From: an uncultured Eubacterium sp. | GTDB taxonomy: Bacteria; Bacillota_A; Clostridia; Lachnospirales; Lachnospiraceae | DNA length: 34,104 nucleotides | Direction: 5' to 3' | NCBI GenBank assembly: GCA_948468465.1 | Contig: CAOKJJ010000038.1 | Span: forward strand, 1-34,104 | Shown here: positions 25,365 to 33,316 of the stretch, piece after piece | Layout: the number at the start of each line of letters is the position of its first letter | Numbering within the stretch: position 1 is the stretch's first letter | Translations under genes and position numbers: made by a program | Notes under the pieces: model-generated | What the model was told of the DNA's origin: nothing | Seen by the model: only the letters and a program-made list of their open reading frames with translations | Databases searched by the model: none

Positions 25365-26470
25365 AAGCTGCCTCCTCGTATAGATTCAGTCAATTTACTT
25401 TGTAAAAAATCAGTATAATTTATATATTTTTCTTCAAAAGTATGCTCATCAAAATAACTCAATCGTTCTTTTTGCTTTTTCAGACATTCACATTTATTAA
25501 AATTTAAAATATGATTTAATAAATTCTTTTTTTGGAAACAATGATCTTCTTTATAAAATGCATCGTAAAAATCCATAAGAGGATTTTTGCATATCGGACA
25601 GCATTCTGGTAATATAGCTCTATGATTTTTATCATAAAAGTTTTCCTCTCGGTTACCATAATATGAAATCGTTATTCTTGACAATTGTTCTGGTTCGATT
25701 TCGTCTAACAGCAATAGTAACTGCCAGTGCGATACAGGCTTGTAATAGCCATTTTCGTACATATTCATTAATAGCGTATAGGGTTTAACATTTATAGGAA
25801 ATAAAACAGCATTGCAATTATGTTCAAACGCCCAAGAAATCGCATTTTTTGTATCCAGCAGCTGTTCTTTTTCAGATAGAAACGGTAAACCAAATAATAT
25901 ATTTACATCCACGGAAAACTCATGACTTTGGATATTTGTAATAACCGCTTCAAATTTTTGCATGTCAATCTGTTTCATGATTATATAATCCTGATATTTC
26001 TGACAAGCAGTTTCCATTCCAAGCTCTATAGTTACATTTTTTGATAAGAGCAGTTGTTTTACTTTTTGCAATTTCTCATTTGTTATGTCAAGATAATGAG
26101 CTTCAATAATAATGTTGGAGATATCGGTCTTGCCTGCATGCTCAATGATTTTATAAAAAATATCTCTGGGAATTTGTGAAAAATCCATGATGCTTCCATT
26201 TGTACATAGAAGTAAGTGTTCTATGCCCTTTTCGCTCTGCAGAATAGCATCCATTTCTCGCAAATAGGCATCATAATTTTGAGCACCGTTTACAGAACCA
26301 TAATCACACATAATACATGAACCAGCAGCATCATTTTTACATCGTTTACTCATAAATGCGATTTCTAAGAAAGTGCCATTTCTAAAAACGTCACAAATAA
26401 CATTACTTTTTAGAAATGGACGTGATTTTCGTATATGTTTATTCATTTTTACTATTATTTCTTTATTCAC
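25361..26470 (-). CDS. Radical SAM protein with CX7CX2C motif and Cys-rich C-terminus
   Basis: This 369-aa protein starts at GTG 26470 (AGGAG 10 nt upstream). Cys44, Cys52 and Cys55 in RCKNDAAGSCIMCDYG match the CX7CX2C cluster motif of the TIGR01210/MJ1487 and archaeosine-synthase (RaSEA)-like radical SAM group. LLLCTNGSIMDF (~87-98) is the GGE-like strand, and IELGMETACQKYQD (~148-161) and NILFGLPFLSE (~190-200) fit the later strands of the barrel. The tail holds CCPICKNP (290-297) and further cysteines (311, 327, 329), a likely zinc or auxiliary cluster site. The gene overlaps the ATP-grasp/radical SAM gene by ATGA, so the two are made together. Whether the substrate is tRNA, a peptide or a small molecule is not visible. 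Confidence 0.85.
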   Translation of the reverse strand: MNKEIIVKMNKHIRKSRPFLKSNVICDVFRNGTFLEIAFMSKRCKNDAAGSCIMCDYGSVNGAQNYDAYLREMDAILQSEKGIEHLLLCTNGSIMDFSQIPRDIFYKIIEHAGKTDISNIIIEAHYLDITNEKLQKVKQLLLSKNVTIELGMETACQKYQDYIIMKQIDMQKFEAVITNIQSHEFSVDVNILFGLPFLSEKEQLLDTKNAISWAFEHNCNAVLFPINVKPYTLLMNMYENGYYKPVSHWQLLLLLDEIEPEQLSRITISYYGNREENFYDKNHRAILPECCPICKNPLMDFYDAFYKEDHCFQKKNLLNHILNFNKCECLKKQKERLSYFDEHTFEEKYINYTDFLQSKLTESIRGGSL

Positions 26471-26599
26471 TGTTAAACATCTCCTATCAGATATTGTGAT
26501 TTTTGATCAAAAAAGACTGATTTCGTACAAATAATTAATTTTGGGATCTTGTTGGCATTCAATATATTTTATTAGGGTGATATGAAAGTTCAAATAATT

Positions 26600-26640
26600 A
26601 TTGTAGCTGCAGCTTGCTGAAGGATAATATAGGATTATCC
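26600..26640 (-). promoter_or_regulatory. Candidate promoter/operator of the radical SAM operon; right copy of the 18-bp repeat
   Basis: The minus strand holds the same GGATAATCCTATATTATC (26623-26640), here within longer 12-bp perfect arms (26617-26645). A TACAAT -10-like box lies at 26600-26605, 17 bp further down. An alternative promoter is TTGAAC (26588-26593) with TAAAAT (26566-26571) at a 16-bp spacer. The rest of 26471-26936 (466 bp) is AT-rich with no convincing gene. ATTAATTA follows the repeat outward on both sides of the cassette. Confidence 0.5.
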
Positions 26641-26936
26641 TTCAGTACAATTCCATTAATTATCACCAAATCATTTTGTATTATTTTTTTAAATTATTAG
26701 TATATTATATCATAAATTCGACTACAATCAACTCTTTTTTATTTATATCAGAGATTCGCTTTTATTATTTATAATTTTTCACAGCGTTTATTCAAACACG
26801 TTTCGCAATATACGGCGGGAAAACATTGCTTTATCCTCTGGTTCGGCCCAGAGATTTTATTTTTCTAAATCTCGTCAGCAAATTTATTGATTTTTTTGCT
26901 GATATCCCATATACTATAATCAAAGAGGTGATAATC

Positions 26937-27260
26937 ATGAGTTCTATCAGGAGTGCAATTGAAAACACAATATCCATTTCCCTGTTCAACCGCGGACTGG
27001 CAGGAAAAATATTTGATGACGTTAAAAATACTGGGGCAAAAGTCGTCATGAAAAATAATACCCCTGAATGTGTACTGCTTTCCCCGGCAGAATACATCCG
27101 CCTTCTGGATGAAGCCAACGATGCGAGGCTTCTTACTGCCGCCACAGAACGGATGTCCCATTTTGATCCCGACACACTCCTTACACAGGAGCAGGTGGAT
27201 CATGAACTTGGGTTTTCCCCTTCAGACTATGAAAATACGGATGATATCATTTTCGAATGA
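26937..27260 (+). CDS. Phd/YefM-like antitoxin (partner toxin broken)
   Basis: This is a 107-aa protein from the ATG at 26937 (GAGGTGAT upstream; TATAAT at 26915-26920). The upstream extension to 26826 lacks a ribosome binding site. The N-terminal part (IRSAIENTISISLFNRGLAG, VKNTGAKVVMKNNTPECVLL, SPAEYIRLLDEANDARLL) is the DNA-binding/antitoxin fold of the YefM/Phd type; the acidic C-terminus (ELGFSPSDYENTDDIIFE) is the toxin-neutralising tail. Its TGA overlaps the ATG of a RelE-like toxin gene that is internally deleted, leaving an orphan antitoxin that may still repress its promoter or neutralise related toxins. Confidence 0.85.
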   Translation: MSSIRSAIENTISISLFNRGLAGKIFDDVKNTGAKVVMKNNTPECVLLSPAEYIRLLDEANDARLLTAATERMSHFDPDTLLTQEQVDHELGFSPSDYENTDDIIFE

Positions 27261-27431
27261 AGTGGGATGTTACATAGATTCCTAAAAATCAAACTCCGGG
27301 GAGCAGGTCTGCGTATCGTATATAAACTGGTACATATTGAGGATAAGATCATCATTATCGTTATTGGCGCACGGGAAGATGAAGAGGCGTATGAGTCTGC
27401 ATATAAACGCATCCAAAAACATGGACTCTAA
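27257..27431 (+). pseudogene. RelE/ParE-family toxin, internally deleted and frameshifted
   Basis: ATG at 27257 overlaps the antitoxin stop (ATGA) and reads MKWDVT then stops. MKWDVTF is a usual RelE start in this family. In another frame from 27267 the last ~50 residues of the toxin follow (FLKIKLRGAGLRIVYKLVHI, then IIVIGAREDEEAYESAYKR), the two C-terminal strands and helix. The middle of the gene, several tens of codons, is missing. The protein cannot be an active ribosome-dependent nuclease. Confidence 0.8.
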
Positions 27432-27444
27432 TACGATAAAAAAT

Positions 27445-28525
27445 TCATGTCCTGTTGTGTCTCAAGCACTGCATTTCTTTCCTATCCACATATCTTTTCA
27501 GCACAACAGCCAGCACCGCCGACAAAATCCTTGCCCAAACCGTACTCCACCAAATCATAACCTGCCCGCCAAACAATGGCGGCAATATGAGCATCAGCAC
27601 CAGCATAAACACCGGTTCCATAAAAGTTAATACATAAGAGAACAGACTTTTTTCCGTAGCATAAAAACTCGCGGTCGTAATGCGCAGAACCGCAACAAAC
27701 GGTACGGAAATCAGAAAGACCGGCATTATTTGTCCGATTTCTGCATTCACGGCATCCGATGCACCAAATAACAGGCCAAGGCTGTCTTTTGTCAGGTACA
27801 TGATCACGCAGCCGATCAAAGACAAAAACAATGCAAAAACATACGCTAACTTTCTTGTACTTTTCAGCCTGCCATAATTCTTTTCACCGTAATGCTGGCT
27901 GAGCAGCGGCTGGCTTCCGTCGCCTACGCCCTGCAGTATCAAATATACGATGCAGATAACATAAGCGATGCAGGCATACGTAGCAATTGCAGCCTCTCCC
28001 CATAAGAAACAGAAAAGCGGTTTATGATAATCAGCGAAATATTCGGCGACATTGCAAGGCCAAATGGTGCAATCCCTATTTTCAGTATGGACGCGGACAC
28101 CTTTCCCATTTTGGAAAAAGGGATGTTCAGCGTAAACTGCCTGTGGCGTATAAAATAAATAAAAGCCATCCCCATGGTTACTCCCTGGCCGATCACCGTA
28201 GCCCATGCCGCACCGGAAACACCCTGTTCCAGAATCCATACGAACAAGTAATCGAGAATCATATTGGTGACAAAGCCCGCAGTCATGGAAATCATCGCAT
28301 AAAAGGAACCTCCCTGATTGCGGATAAAAGGCACCAATCCCGTACCAAGCGCCTGTATGACTGCCACAATCGGATAAGCTATATTAACGGCAGAAAGTCC
28401 CAGATCGCCTATGCTGTTTCCTACAAAAAAGCCGTCCACAATCGTGTAGACACCTGACAAAGCAAAAGACAGTACGGATGGGATTACATATTGAAAAAAA
28501 CTGCTGCATCATGGATTTGTTTCAT
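27445..28525 (-). pseudogene. MATE-family multidrug efflux pump, three lesions
   Basis: The start at 28525 (GGAGG upstream, overlapping the end of the MarR gene) reads MKQIHDAAVFF, then loses frame in a run of seven T (28494-28500). Reading continues in another frame as QYVIPSVLSFALSGVYTIVD. At 28338-28355 (QALGTG followed directly by LVPFIRNQGG), two regions normally ~85 residues apart in MATE pumps are joined, an in-frame deletion. A second frameshift at four G (27998-28001) separates RFSVSYG from GEAAIATYACIAYV; one more G would restore frame. The three fragments total ~360 codons against ~445 for the family. Two single-base homopolymer losses could be sequencing errors, but the deletion cannot. 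Confidence 0.85.
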
Positions 28526-28976
28526 TGCTTTGTTTACCTCCTGCCTTTTTAAAAAATTGCACAAATAAAGCCATGTTTTCATTTAACTGCTTCATTCGCT
28601 CTAAGCCTGTTTCCTCCGCTGCCGACAGTTCTGCTTTCCGCAGCTGTGAAATAATGGTATCTGCGTATTCTTTTCCGGCATTTGTAAACTGGATGACCTT
28701 ATTTCTTTTATCCTCCGGCAAAGGAACCAGCCTGACATATCCTCTGCGTTCCAAATCTTTGAATACCATATTGATGGTCTGCTTCGGTATCAGCCATCTT
28801 TGACTGATTTTTTTCTGTGTGCAGCTGTCACCGCCGTCATAAACCGCACACAATACCAACAGGCTGTTGACTGAAAGTCCATGCGCTTTCGCCCATTCTT
28901 CGTACACATAATTATACTCCTGCCAGATGTCATAATATTTGTTTAGCTGTTCCATAAAATCTGCATTTCCAATCAT
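28509..28976 (-). CDS. MarR-family transcriptional regulator
   Basis: This 155-aa protein has the MarR winged helix: LSVNSLLVLCAVYDGGDSCT, QKKISQRWLIPKQTINMVFKD (recognition helix) and the wing RGYVRLVPLPEDKRNKVIQF, with dimerisation helices at both ends. It should repress its own gene and the MATE pump downstream, whose start lies within its last codons. AGGAGGG precedes the ATG. The regulator is intact although its target pump is broken. Two operator-like copies lie in its promoter (28998-29042). Confidence 0.92.
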   Translation of the reverse strand: MIGNADFMEQLNKYYDIWQEYNYVYEEWAKAHGLSVNSLLVLCAVYDGGDSCTQKKISQRWLIPKQTINMVFKDLERRGYVRLVPLPEDKRNKVIQFTNAGKEYADTIISQLRKAELSAAEETGLERMKQLNENMALFVQFFKKAGGKQSNETNP

Positions 28977-28991
28977 ATTTTCCCTCCTGCT

Positions 28992-29050
28992 TTTTATTAG
29001 TACAGTTATGTACTAATAAAATTATAGTCCATAACCGTACTATTTGTCAA
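28992..29050 (-). promoter_or_regulatory. Promoter with two MarR operator copies
   Basis: Minus-strand TTGACA (29045-29050) and TATAAT (29021-29026) with an 18-bp spacer. Copy 1, TAGTACAGTTATGTACTA (28998-29015), sits inside a larger perfect palindrome with 13-bp arms (28992-29021) over the start site. Copy 2, TAGTCCATAACCGTACTA (29025-29042), fills the spacer. Their centres are 27 bp apart. Confidence 0.8.
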
Positions 29051-29074
29051 GGTAGTAATTTTAAACAAAAAAAA

Positions 29075-29098
29075 CGGCATAGCCCGCAAGCTATGCCG
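29075..29098 (-). terminator. Intrinsic terminator of the ilv-ser operon
   Basis: CGGCATAGC and GCTATGCCG form a perfect 9-bp stem with a 6-nt loop. Minus transcripts continue into a run of eight T. Confidence 0.9.
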
Positions 29099-29130
29099 CA
29101 TTCGTCAACGTGCTGCCACGTTATCTTTAT

Positions 29131-30294
29131 TTATTTTACGATACGTACTTTCATAACGCCTTTCATGGCTTTCATCTTATCCACTGCTTCCTGCGTCATC
29201 GGCGTATCCAGATCAAACATCGAGTATGCGTAATCCCCCTTGGATTTATTCGTCATGTTTGCAATATTAATATCGCATTCACCAAAGATCGAAGTAAACT
29301 TACCGATCACGCCCTTGCTGTTTTTATGAAGAACCGCTACACGCCCCTGTGTCGTACATTCTCCCATATCGCAGTTCGGGAAATTGACAGAGTTGCGGAT
29401 ATTGCCGTTTTCCAGGTAATTGCGGATTTCCTGTGCTGCCATCACCGCACAGTTGTCCTCGGATTCTTCTGTGGACGCTCCCAGATGCGGGGTAACGACG
29501 CATCCTTTTTTCCCTGCAGTTATATTATTTGGGAAATCGGAAATATACCGTTTCAGCCTGCCTTCGGCAAGCGCTGCCACGACGGCTTCCTCGTCCACGA
29601 GCAGATCTCTTGCAAAATTTAAAATAACCGCGGTTGGCTTCATCATCGCGATGACTTCTTCGTTAATCATCTTCTTTGTCGAATCTAAAAGCGGCACATG
29701 GATGGAAATATAGTCGCATTCACGGTAAATATCTTCTACATTGCGCACATGCTTGACGTTGCGTGACAGATTCCATGCCGCATTGACGGAAATGTACGGA
29801 TCGTAGCCATATACGTCCATATCCAGATGGGTTGCCGCGTTCGCTACACGGATGCCGATAGCGCCAAGTCCGATGACACCTAATTTTTTGCCTGCAATCT
29901 CACATCCCGCATAAGCTTTTTTCTGTTTTTCTGTCAGCTTTGCAAGCTCTGGATTTTCTTTTTCAGAAGCAACCCAGTTCACGCCGCCGTTAATGTCTCG
30001 GCTTGCCATTAACAGGCCAGCCAGCACCAGTTCCTTGACACCGTTTGCATTTGCACCTGGTGTATTGAATACAACGATGCCCTGCTCTGCACATTGCTCT
30101 AACGGAATGTTGTTGACGCCTGCACCTGCGCGGGCCACTACTTCCAGACTATCCGGCAGCTCCATATCGTGCATGGAAGCGGAACGTACGAGCGCTGCCT
30201 GTGCAGCTTTGATATCTTCCACTTTCTGGTAGCCCTCTTCTAATACATCCAGTCCCACCTGGGCAATTGGATTTAAACAAACATAATTAAACAT
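29131..30294 (-). CDS. serA: D-3-phosphoglycerate dehydrogenase
   Basis: The enzyme oxidises 3-phosphoglycerate to 3-phosphohydroxypyruvate with NAD, the first step of serine synthesis. From the ATG at 30294 (AGAGGGGAAG upstream) it has 387 aa; the frame extends 16 codons more without support. The substrate domain holds ARAGAGVNNIPLEQC, the Rossmann motif GVIGLGAIGIRVAN lies at ~140, and the catalytic Arg (NFARD), Glu and His (VTPHLGASTEESE) follow. The last ~75 residues form an ACT domain (VAVLHKNSKGVIGKFTSIFG) for possible serine feedback. This short ACT-bearing form lacks the extra ASB domain of long SerA. It follows serC by 54 bp. Confidence 0.95.
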   Translation of the reverse strand: MFNYVCLNPIAQVGLDVLEEGYQKVEDIKAAQAALVRSASMHDMELPDSLEVVARAGAGVNNIPLEQCAEQGIVVFNTPGANANGVKELVLAGLLMASRDINGGVNWVASEKENPELAKLTEKQKKAYAGCEIAGKKLGVIGLGAIGIRVANAATHLDMDVYGYDPYISVNAAWNLSRNVKHVRNVEDIYRECDYISIHVPLLDSTKKMINEEVIAMMKPTAVILNFARDLLVDEEAVVAALAEGRLKRYISDFPNNITAGKKGCVVTPHLGASTEESEDNCAVMAAQEIRNYLENGNIRNSVNFPNCDMGECTTQGRVAVLHKNSKGVIGKFTSIFGECDINIANMTNKSKGDYAYSMFDLDTPMTQEAVDKMKAMKGVMKVRIVK

Positions 30295-30348
30295 TTTTAC
30301 TTCCCCTCTAATCTGTTGTGCCGCGGTTGTATAGGGCGGCATTCTATT

Positions 30349-31437
30349 TTATGAATTCGCGGCTTCGAAATCCTTCATAAATGCCACGAGCTTTTCTACG
30401 CCTTCCTTCGGCATTGCGTTGTAAATAGATGCCCGCATGCCGCCGACGCTTCTGTGCCCTTTCAGATTGACGAATCCTGCTTTTTCCGCTTCTGACACAA
30501 ATTTTGCATCCAGCTCTTTATCGCCTGTGACAAATGGAACATTCATCAAAGAACGGTCTTTCGGCACAACCGTACCCTGGAACATCTTGCTCTGGTCAAG
30601 GAAATCATATAAAATCTTAGCTTTTTCTTCATTGCGTTTTTTGATTTCTTCCAGGCCGCCCATGTTCTTTAACCATTTGAACACTTTTCCGCAAATATAG
30701 ATGCCGTAGCACGGAGGTGTATTATATAATGAATCCGCATCTGCATGCGTCTTGTATTTTAACATCGTAGGCGTGCCTTCCAGTACATCGTCACGAATCA
30801 GATCTTCACGGATGATCGCAATTACAACGCCTGCCGGACCGACATTTTTCTGAACGCCGCCAAAAATAACGCCGTATTTGCTGACATCTACAGGCTCTGA
30901 TAAAAAGCAGGAAGATACGTCTGCCACTAGCAGATGGCCTTTTGTATTCGGCAGTTCTTTATATTTTGTTCCGTAAATCGTATTGTTTTCACAAATGTAG
31001 ACATAATCCAGATCATCCGGAATGTCCAGATCGGAGCAGTCTGGTATATAGGAAAACGTCTTGTCTTCAGAAGAAGCCAGTTTTACTGCTTCTCCGTACA
31101 GCTGTGCTTCCTGATATGCCTTTTTTGCCCATTGTCCGGTTACGATATATCCGGCTTTTTTGTTTTTCATCAGATTCATTGGAATCATCGCAAACTGCTG
31201 GGATGCTCCGCCCTGTAAAAACAGTACCTTATAATGATCAGGGATTTTCATCAGGTCACGGATATCCTGCTCTGCTTCTTTGATAATCGTATCATACACT
31301 TTGGAACGGTGGGACATCTCCATGACAGACATCCCGCTTCCTTTATAGTCCAGCATTTCCTCTGCAGCTTCCCGCAGCACTTCTTCCGGCAGTACTGCCG
31401 GGCCTGCAGAAAAATTATATACTCTGCTCATTTTCAT
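30349..31437 (-). CDS. serC: Phosphoserine aminotransferase
   Basis: This PLP enzyme converts 3-phosphohydroxypyruvate and glutamate to phosphoserine, the second step after SerA. It has 362 aa, as usual. YNFSAGPAVLPEEVL opens the protein; GGASQQFAMIPMNL is the phosphate loop, and Lys197 in GGVQKNVGPAGV is the PLP Schiff-base lysine. SHRS and GHRSVGGMRASIYNAM (~335) bind the substrate phosphate. AAGGAGG before the ATG at 31437 supports the first Met. The gap to ilvB is only 39 bp with no terminator, so it belongs to the same transcript as ilvB and serA. Confidence 0.95.
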   Translation of the reverse strand: MKMSRVYNFSAGPAVLPEEVLREAAEEMLDYKGSGMSVMEMSHRSKVYDTIIKEAEQDIRDLMKIPDHYKVLFLQGGASQQFAMIPMNLMKNKKAGYIVTGQWAKKAYQEAQLYGEAVKLASSEDKTFSYIPDCSDLDIPDDLDYVYICENNTIYGTKYKELPNTKGHLLVADVSSCFLSEPVDVSKYGVIFGGVQKNVGPAGVVIAIIREDLIRDDVLEGTPTMLKYKTHADADSLYNTPPCYGIYICGKVFKWLKNMGGLEEIKKRNEEKAKILYDFLDQSKMFQGTVVPKDRSLMNVPFVTGDKELDAKFVSEAEKAGFVNLKGHRSVGGMRASIYNAMPKEGVEKLVAFMKDFEAANS

Positions 31438-31476
31438 TAAATCCTCCTTGTATTATAATCATTATATTATATGCAG

Positions 31477-33153
31477 CTATCTGCTGAGATCCTCTTGTGA
31501 AAACGCTTCGCTGATCGGCGCTCCCGGCGCAACCATCGGCCATACTTTATCATCGCTGTCTATGATGCAGTCCAGCACGATTGGCCCGTCTGCTGCCAGT
31601 GCCTGGTCAAAGGCGGTATCAAATTCTTCTTCTGTTGTCACGCGGATGCCTTTTGCCCCCATTGCTTCCGCCAGTTTTACAAAGTCAACGGCATCCCGCA
31701 GTACGGTAGCCGAATAGCGTTCTTCGTAGAACAAATCCTGCCACTGGCGTACCATTCCAAGCACATGATTATTTACCACGACCTGTATCAGCGGCAGCTT
31801 TTGTCTGACTGCTGTCGCAATCTCATTCATATTCATGCGAAAGCATCCGTCGCCTGCGATATTGACCACTGTCTGATCCGGATTCGCCACCTTTGCGCCA
31901 ATCGCTGCTCCAAGGCCGTATCCCATCGTTCCAAGGCCGCCGGACGTCAGAAAATGTCTCGGCTTTGTATATTTATAATACTGGGCAGCCCACATCTGAT
32001 GCTGTCCGACCTCTGTGACGATAATGGCATCACCGTTTGTCTTCTCATAAATTTTTTCTATCATATACGGCCCGCTCAGTCCCTGTGAATGATAGGTCAG
32101 AGGATATTTCTCCTTAAGACGCCCCACATGCGCAAGCCATTCGTCATGATTCTGCACATCCAGCTGTGCGTTGATGCTTGTCAGGACTTCTTTAATGTCC
32201 CCGATCACACTGGATGTCACAATAATATTTTTATTAATCTCTGCAGGATCCACATCAAACTGGATAATATTCGCCTGCTTTGCAAATTTTTCAGCATTTC
32301 CAATAACACGGTCGCTAAAGCGGACACCGACCGCCAGCAGCAAGTCACATTCGCTTACACCGTAATTGGATGTTTTGGTTCCGTGCATGCCGAGCATGCC
32401 GGTATATTTCGGATCTGTGCCATCGAAGGCCCCTTTTCCCATCAGGGAATCACATACCGGAGCCTGTACTTTTTCGACAAATTCCCGTAATTCTTTCGAA
32501 GCATCTGATAAAATCACACCGCCGCCTACAAATATGTATGGCTTCTTTGCTTCTTTGATATACGCAATGGCTTTGTCAATATCTTCCTGGCGCAGCTTTT
32601 CGGTCACCCGTTTTGGCATCTCGATGTTCTCTGGTGCATACTCTGTTTTATTTGCCGTAATATCTTTTGGAATGTCCACAAGCACCGGGCCTGGCCTGCC
32701 TTTTCTGGCGATCGTAAACGCCCGGCGCAGTATTTTCGCAAGGTCAGCGACATCCTTTACAATAAAATTATGCTTTGTAATCGGCGTTGTGATGCCTGCG
32801 ATATCAATTTCCTGAAAACTGTCTTTTCCAAGCAGAGGAACATTTACATTGCAAGTGATGGCAACAAGCGGAATCGAATCCATATATGCAGTGGCGATTC
32901 CTGTTACGAGATTCGTCGCTCCCGGTCCGCTCGTCGCAAAGCATACGCCTACCCTGCCGGTACTGCGCGCATAGCCGTCCGCGGCATGGGAAGCCCCTTG
33001 TTCATGGGAAGTCAGAATATGCCTGATCTCATCCCTGTGTTTATACAATTCATCATATACATTCAGGATCGCTCCGCCCGGATAGCCAAAGACGGTGTCT
33101 ACGCCCTGCTCTTTCAGGCACTCAATTAATATCTGCGCCCCTGTCAACTGCAT
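31477..33153 (-). CDS. ilvB: Acetolactate synthase, large (catalytic) subunit
   Basis: This TPP/FAD enzyme makes acetolactate or acetohydroxybutyrate for valine, leucine and isoleucine. It has 558 aa. The catalytic Glu51 lies in SHEQGASHAADGYAR; the central FAD-like domain carries LLAVGVRFSDRVIG; the TPP motif is GDGCFRMNMNEI (~435) to VVNNHVLGMVRQW. QWQDLFYEERY is typical of AHAS rather than catabolic acetolactate synthase. AGGAGG precedes the ATG. No regulatory small subunit (ilvN/ilvH) lies beside it; the next gene is serC. The 163-bp gap upstream is mostly the 11-bp tandem repeat tract. Confidence 0.95.
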   Translation of the reverse strand: MQLTGAQILIECLKEQGVDTVFGYPGGAILNVYDELYKHRDEIRHILTSHEQGASHAADGYARSTGRVGVCFATSGPGATNLVTGIATAYMDSIPLVAITCNVNVPLLGKDSFQEIDIAGITTPITKHNFIVKDVADLAKILRRAFTIARKGRPGPVLVDIPKDITANKTEYAPENIEMPKRVTEKLRQEDIDKAIAYIKEAKKPYIFVGGGVILSDASKELREFVEKVQAPVCDSLMGKGAFDGTDPKYTGMLGMHGTKTSNYGVSECDLLLAVGVRFSDRVIGNAEKFAKQANIIQFDVDPAEINKNIIVTSSVIGDIKEVLTSINAQLDVQNHDEWLAHVGRLKEKYPLTYHSQGLSGPYMIEKIYEKTNGDAIIVTEVGQHQMWAAQYYKYTKPRHFLTSGGLGTMGYGLGAAIGAKVANPDQTVVNIAGDGCFRMNMNEIATAVRQKLPLIQVVVNNHVLGMVRQWQDLFYEERYSATVLRDAVDFVKLAEAMGAKGIRVTTEEEFDTAFDQALAADGPIVLDCIIDSDDKVWPMVAPGAPISEAFSQEDLSR

Positions 33154-33191
33154 GTTTTCTGCCTCCTTTTCTATTTTTATATCCGTATAAA

Positions 33192-33312
33192 TTTCTAATC
33201 CGTTTTTATTCAGTTTCTGATCAGTTTCTAATTAGTTTTTAATTATTTTCTGATCAGTTTCTAATCCGTTTTTAATCAGTTTCTAATCAGTTTTTAATTA
33301 TTTTCTGATTAT
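33192..33312. repeat. Eleven tandem copies of an 11-bp unit between ilvD and ilvB
   Basis: Consensus TTTYTRATYAG, tiled without gaps over 121 bp (examples: TTTCTAATCCG, TTTCTGATCAG, TTTTTAATTAT). On the transcribed strand it gives A-runs phased every 11 bp, as in curved DNA, and a weakly structured A-rich leader before ilvB. Some units repeat as blocks (units 1-2 resemble 7-8; unit 5 equals 10), pointing to growth by duplication. Confidence 0.85.
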
Positions 33313-33316
33313 TTGT

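Larger units (their letters stand above)
20828..26640. other. AT-rich four-gene accessory cassette bounded by inverted 18-bp repeats
   Basis: Two convergent gene pairs, visibly more AT-rich and with more AAT/ATA/TTA codons than both flanks, lie exactly between the two 18-bp copies. The left side is the promoter region of the FtsX operon; the right side is a decayed toxin-antitoxin/MATE zone. No transposase or integrase is present inside, so transfer could only have been in trans or by homologous recombination. Acquisition as a unit is inference. Confidence 0.5.

Noticed and set aside
26582..26620. 12-codon ORF (MKVQIIIVAAAC) as a peptide precursor for the radical SAM operon
   Set aside because: The ribosome binding site is too close to the ATG, it lies on the opposite strand to the operon, and it has no leader/core architecture. 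No convincing precursor peptide was found in 26471-26936.
20828..26640. Calling the cassette a transposon
   Set aside because: No transposase, integrase or target duplication could be seen; only the inverted 18-bp ends and base composition support a unit.
26617..26645. Hairpin with 12-bp arms as an intrinsic terminator
   Set aside because: No T-run follows on either strand, no gene ends nearby, and its core is the 18-bp sequence repeated at 20828; an operator or element end fits better.
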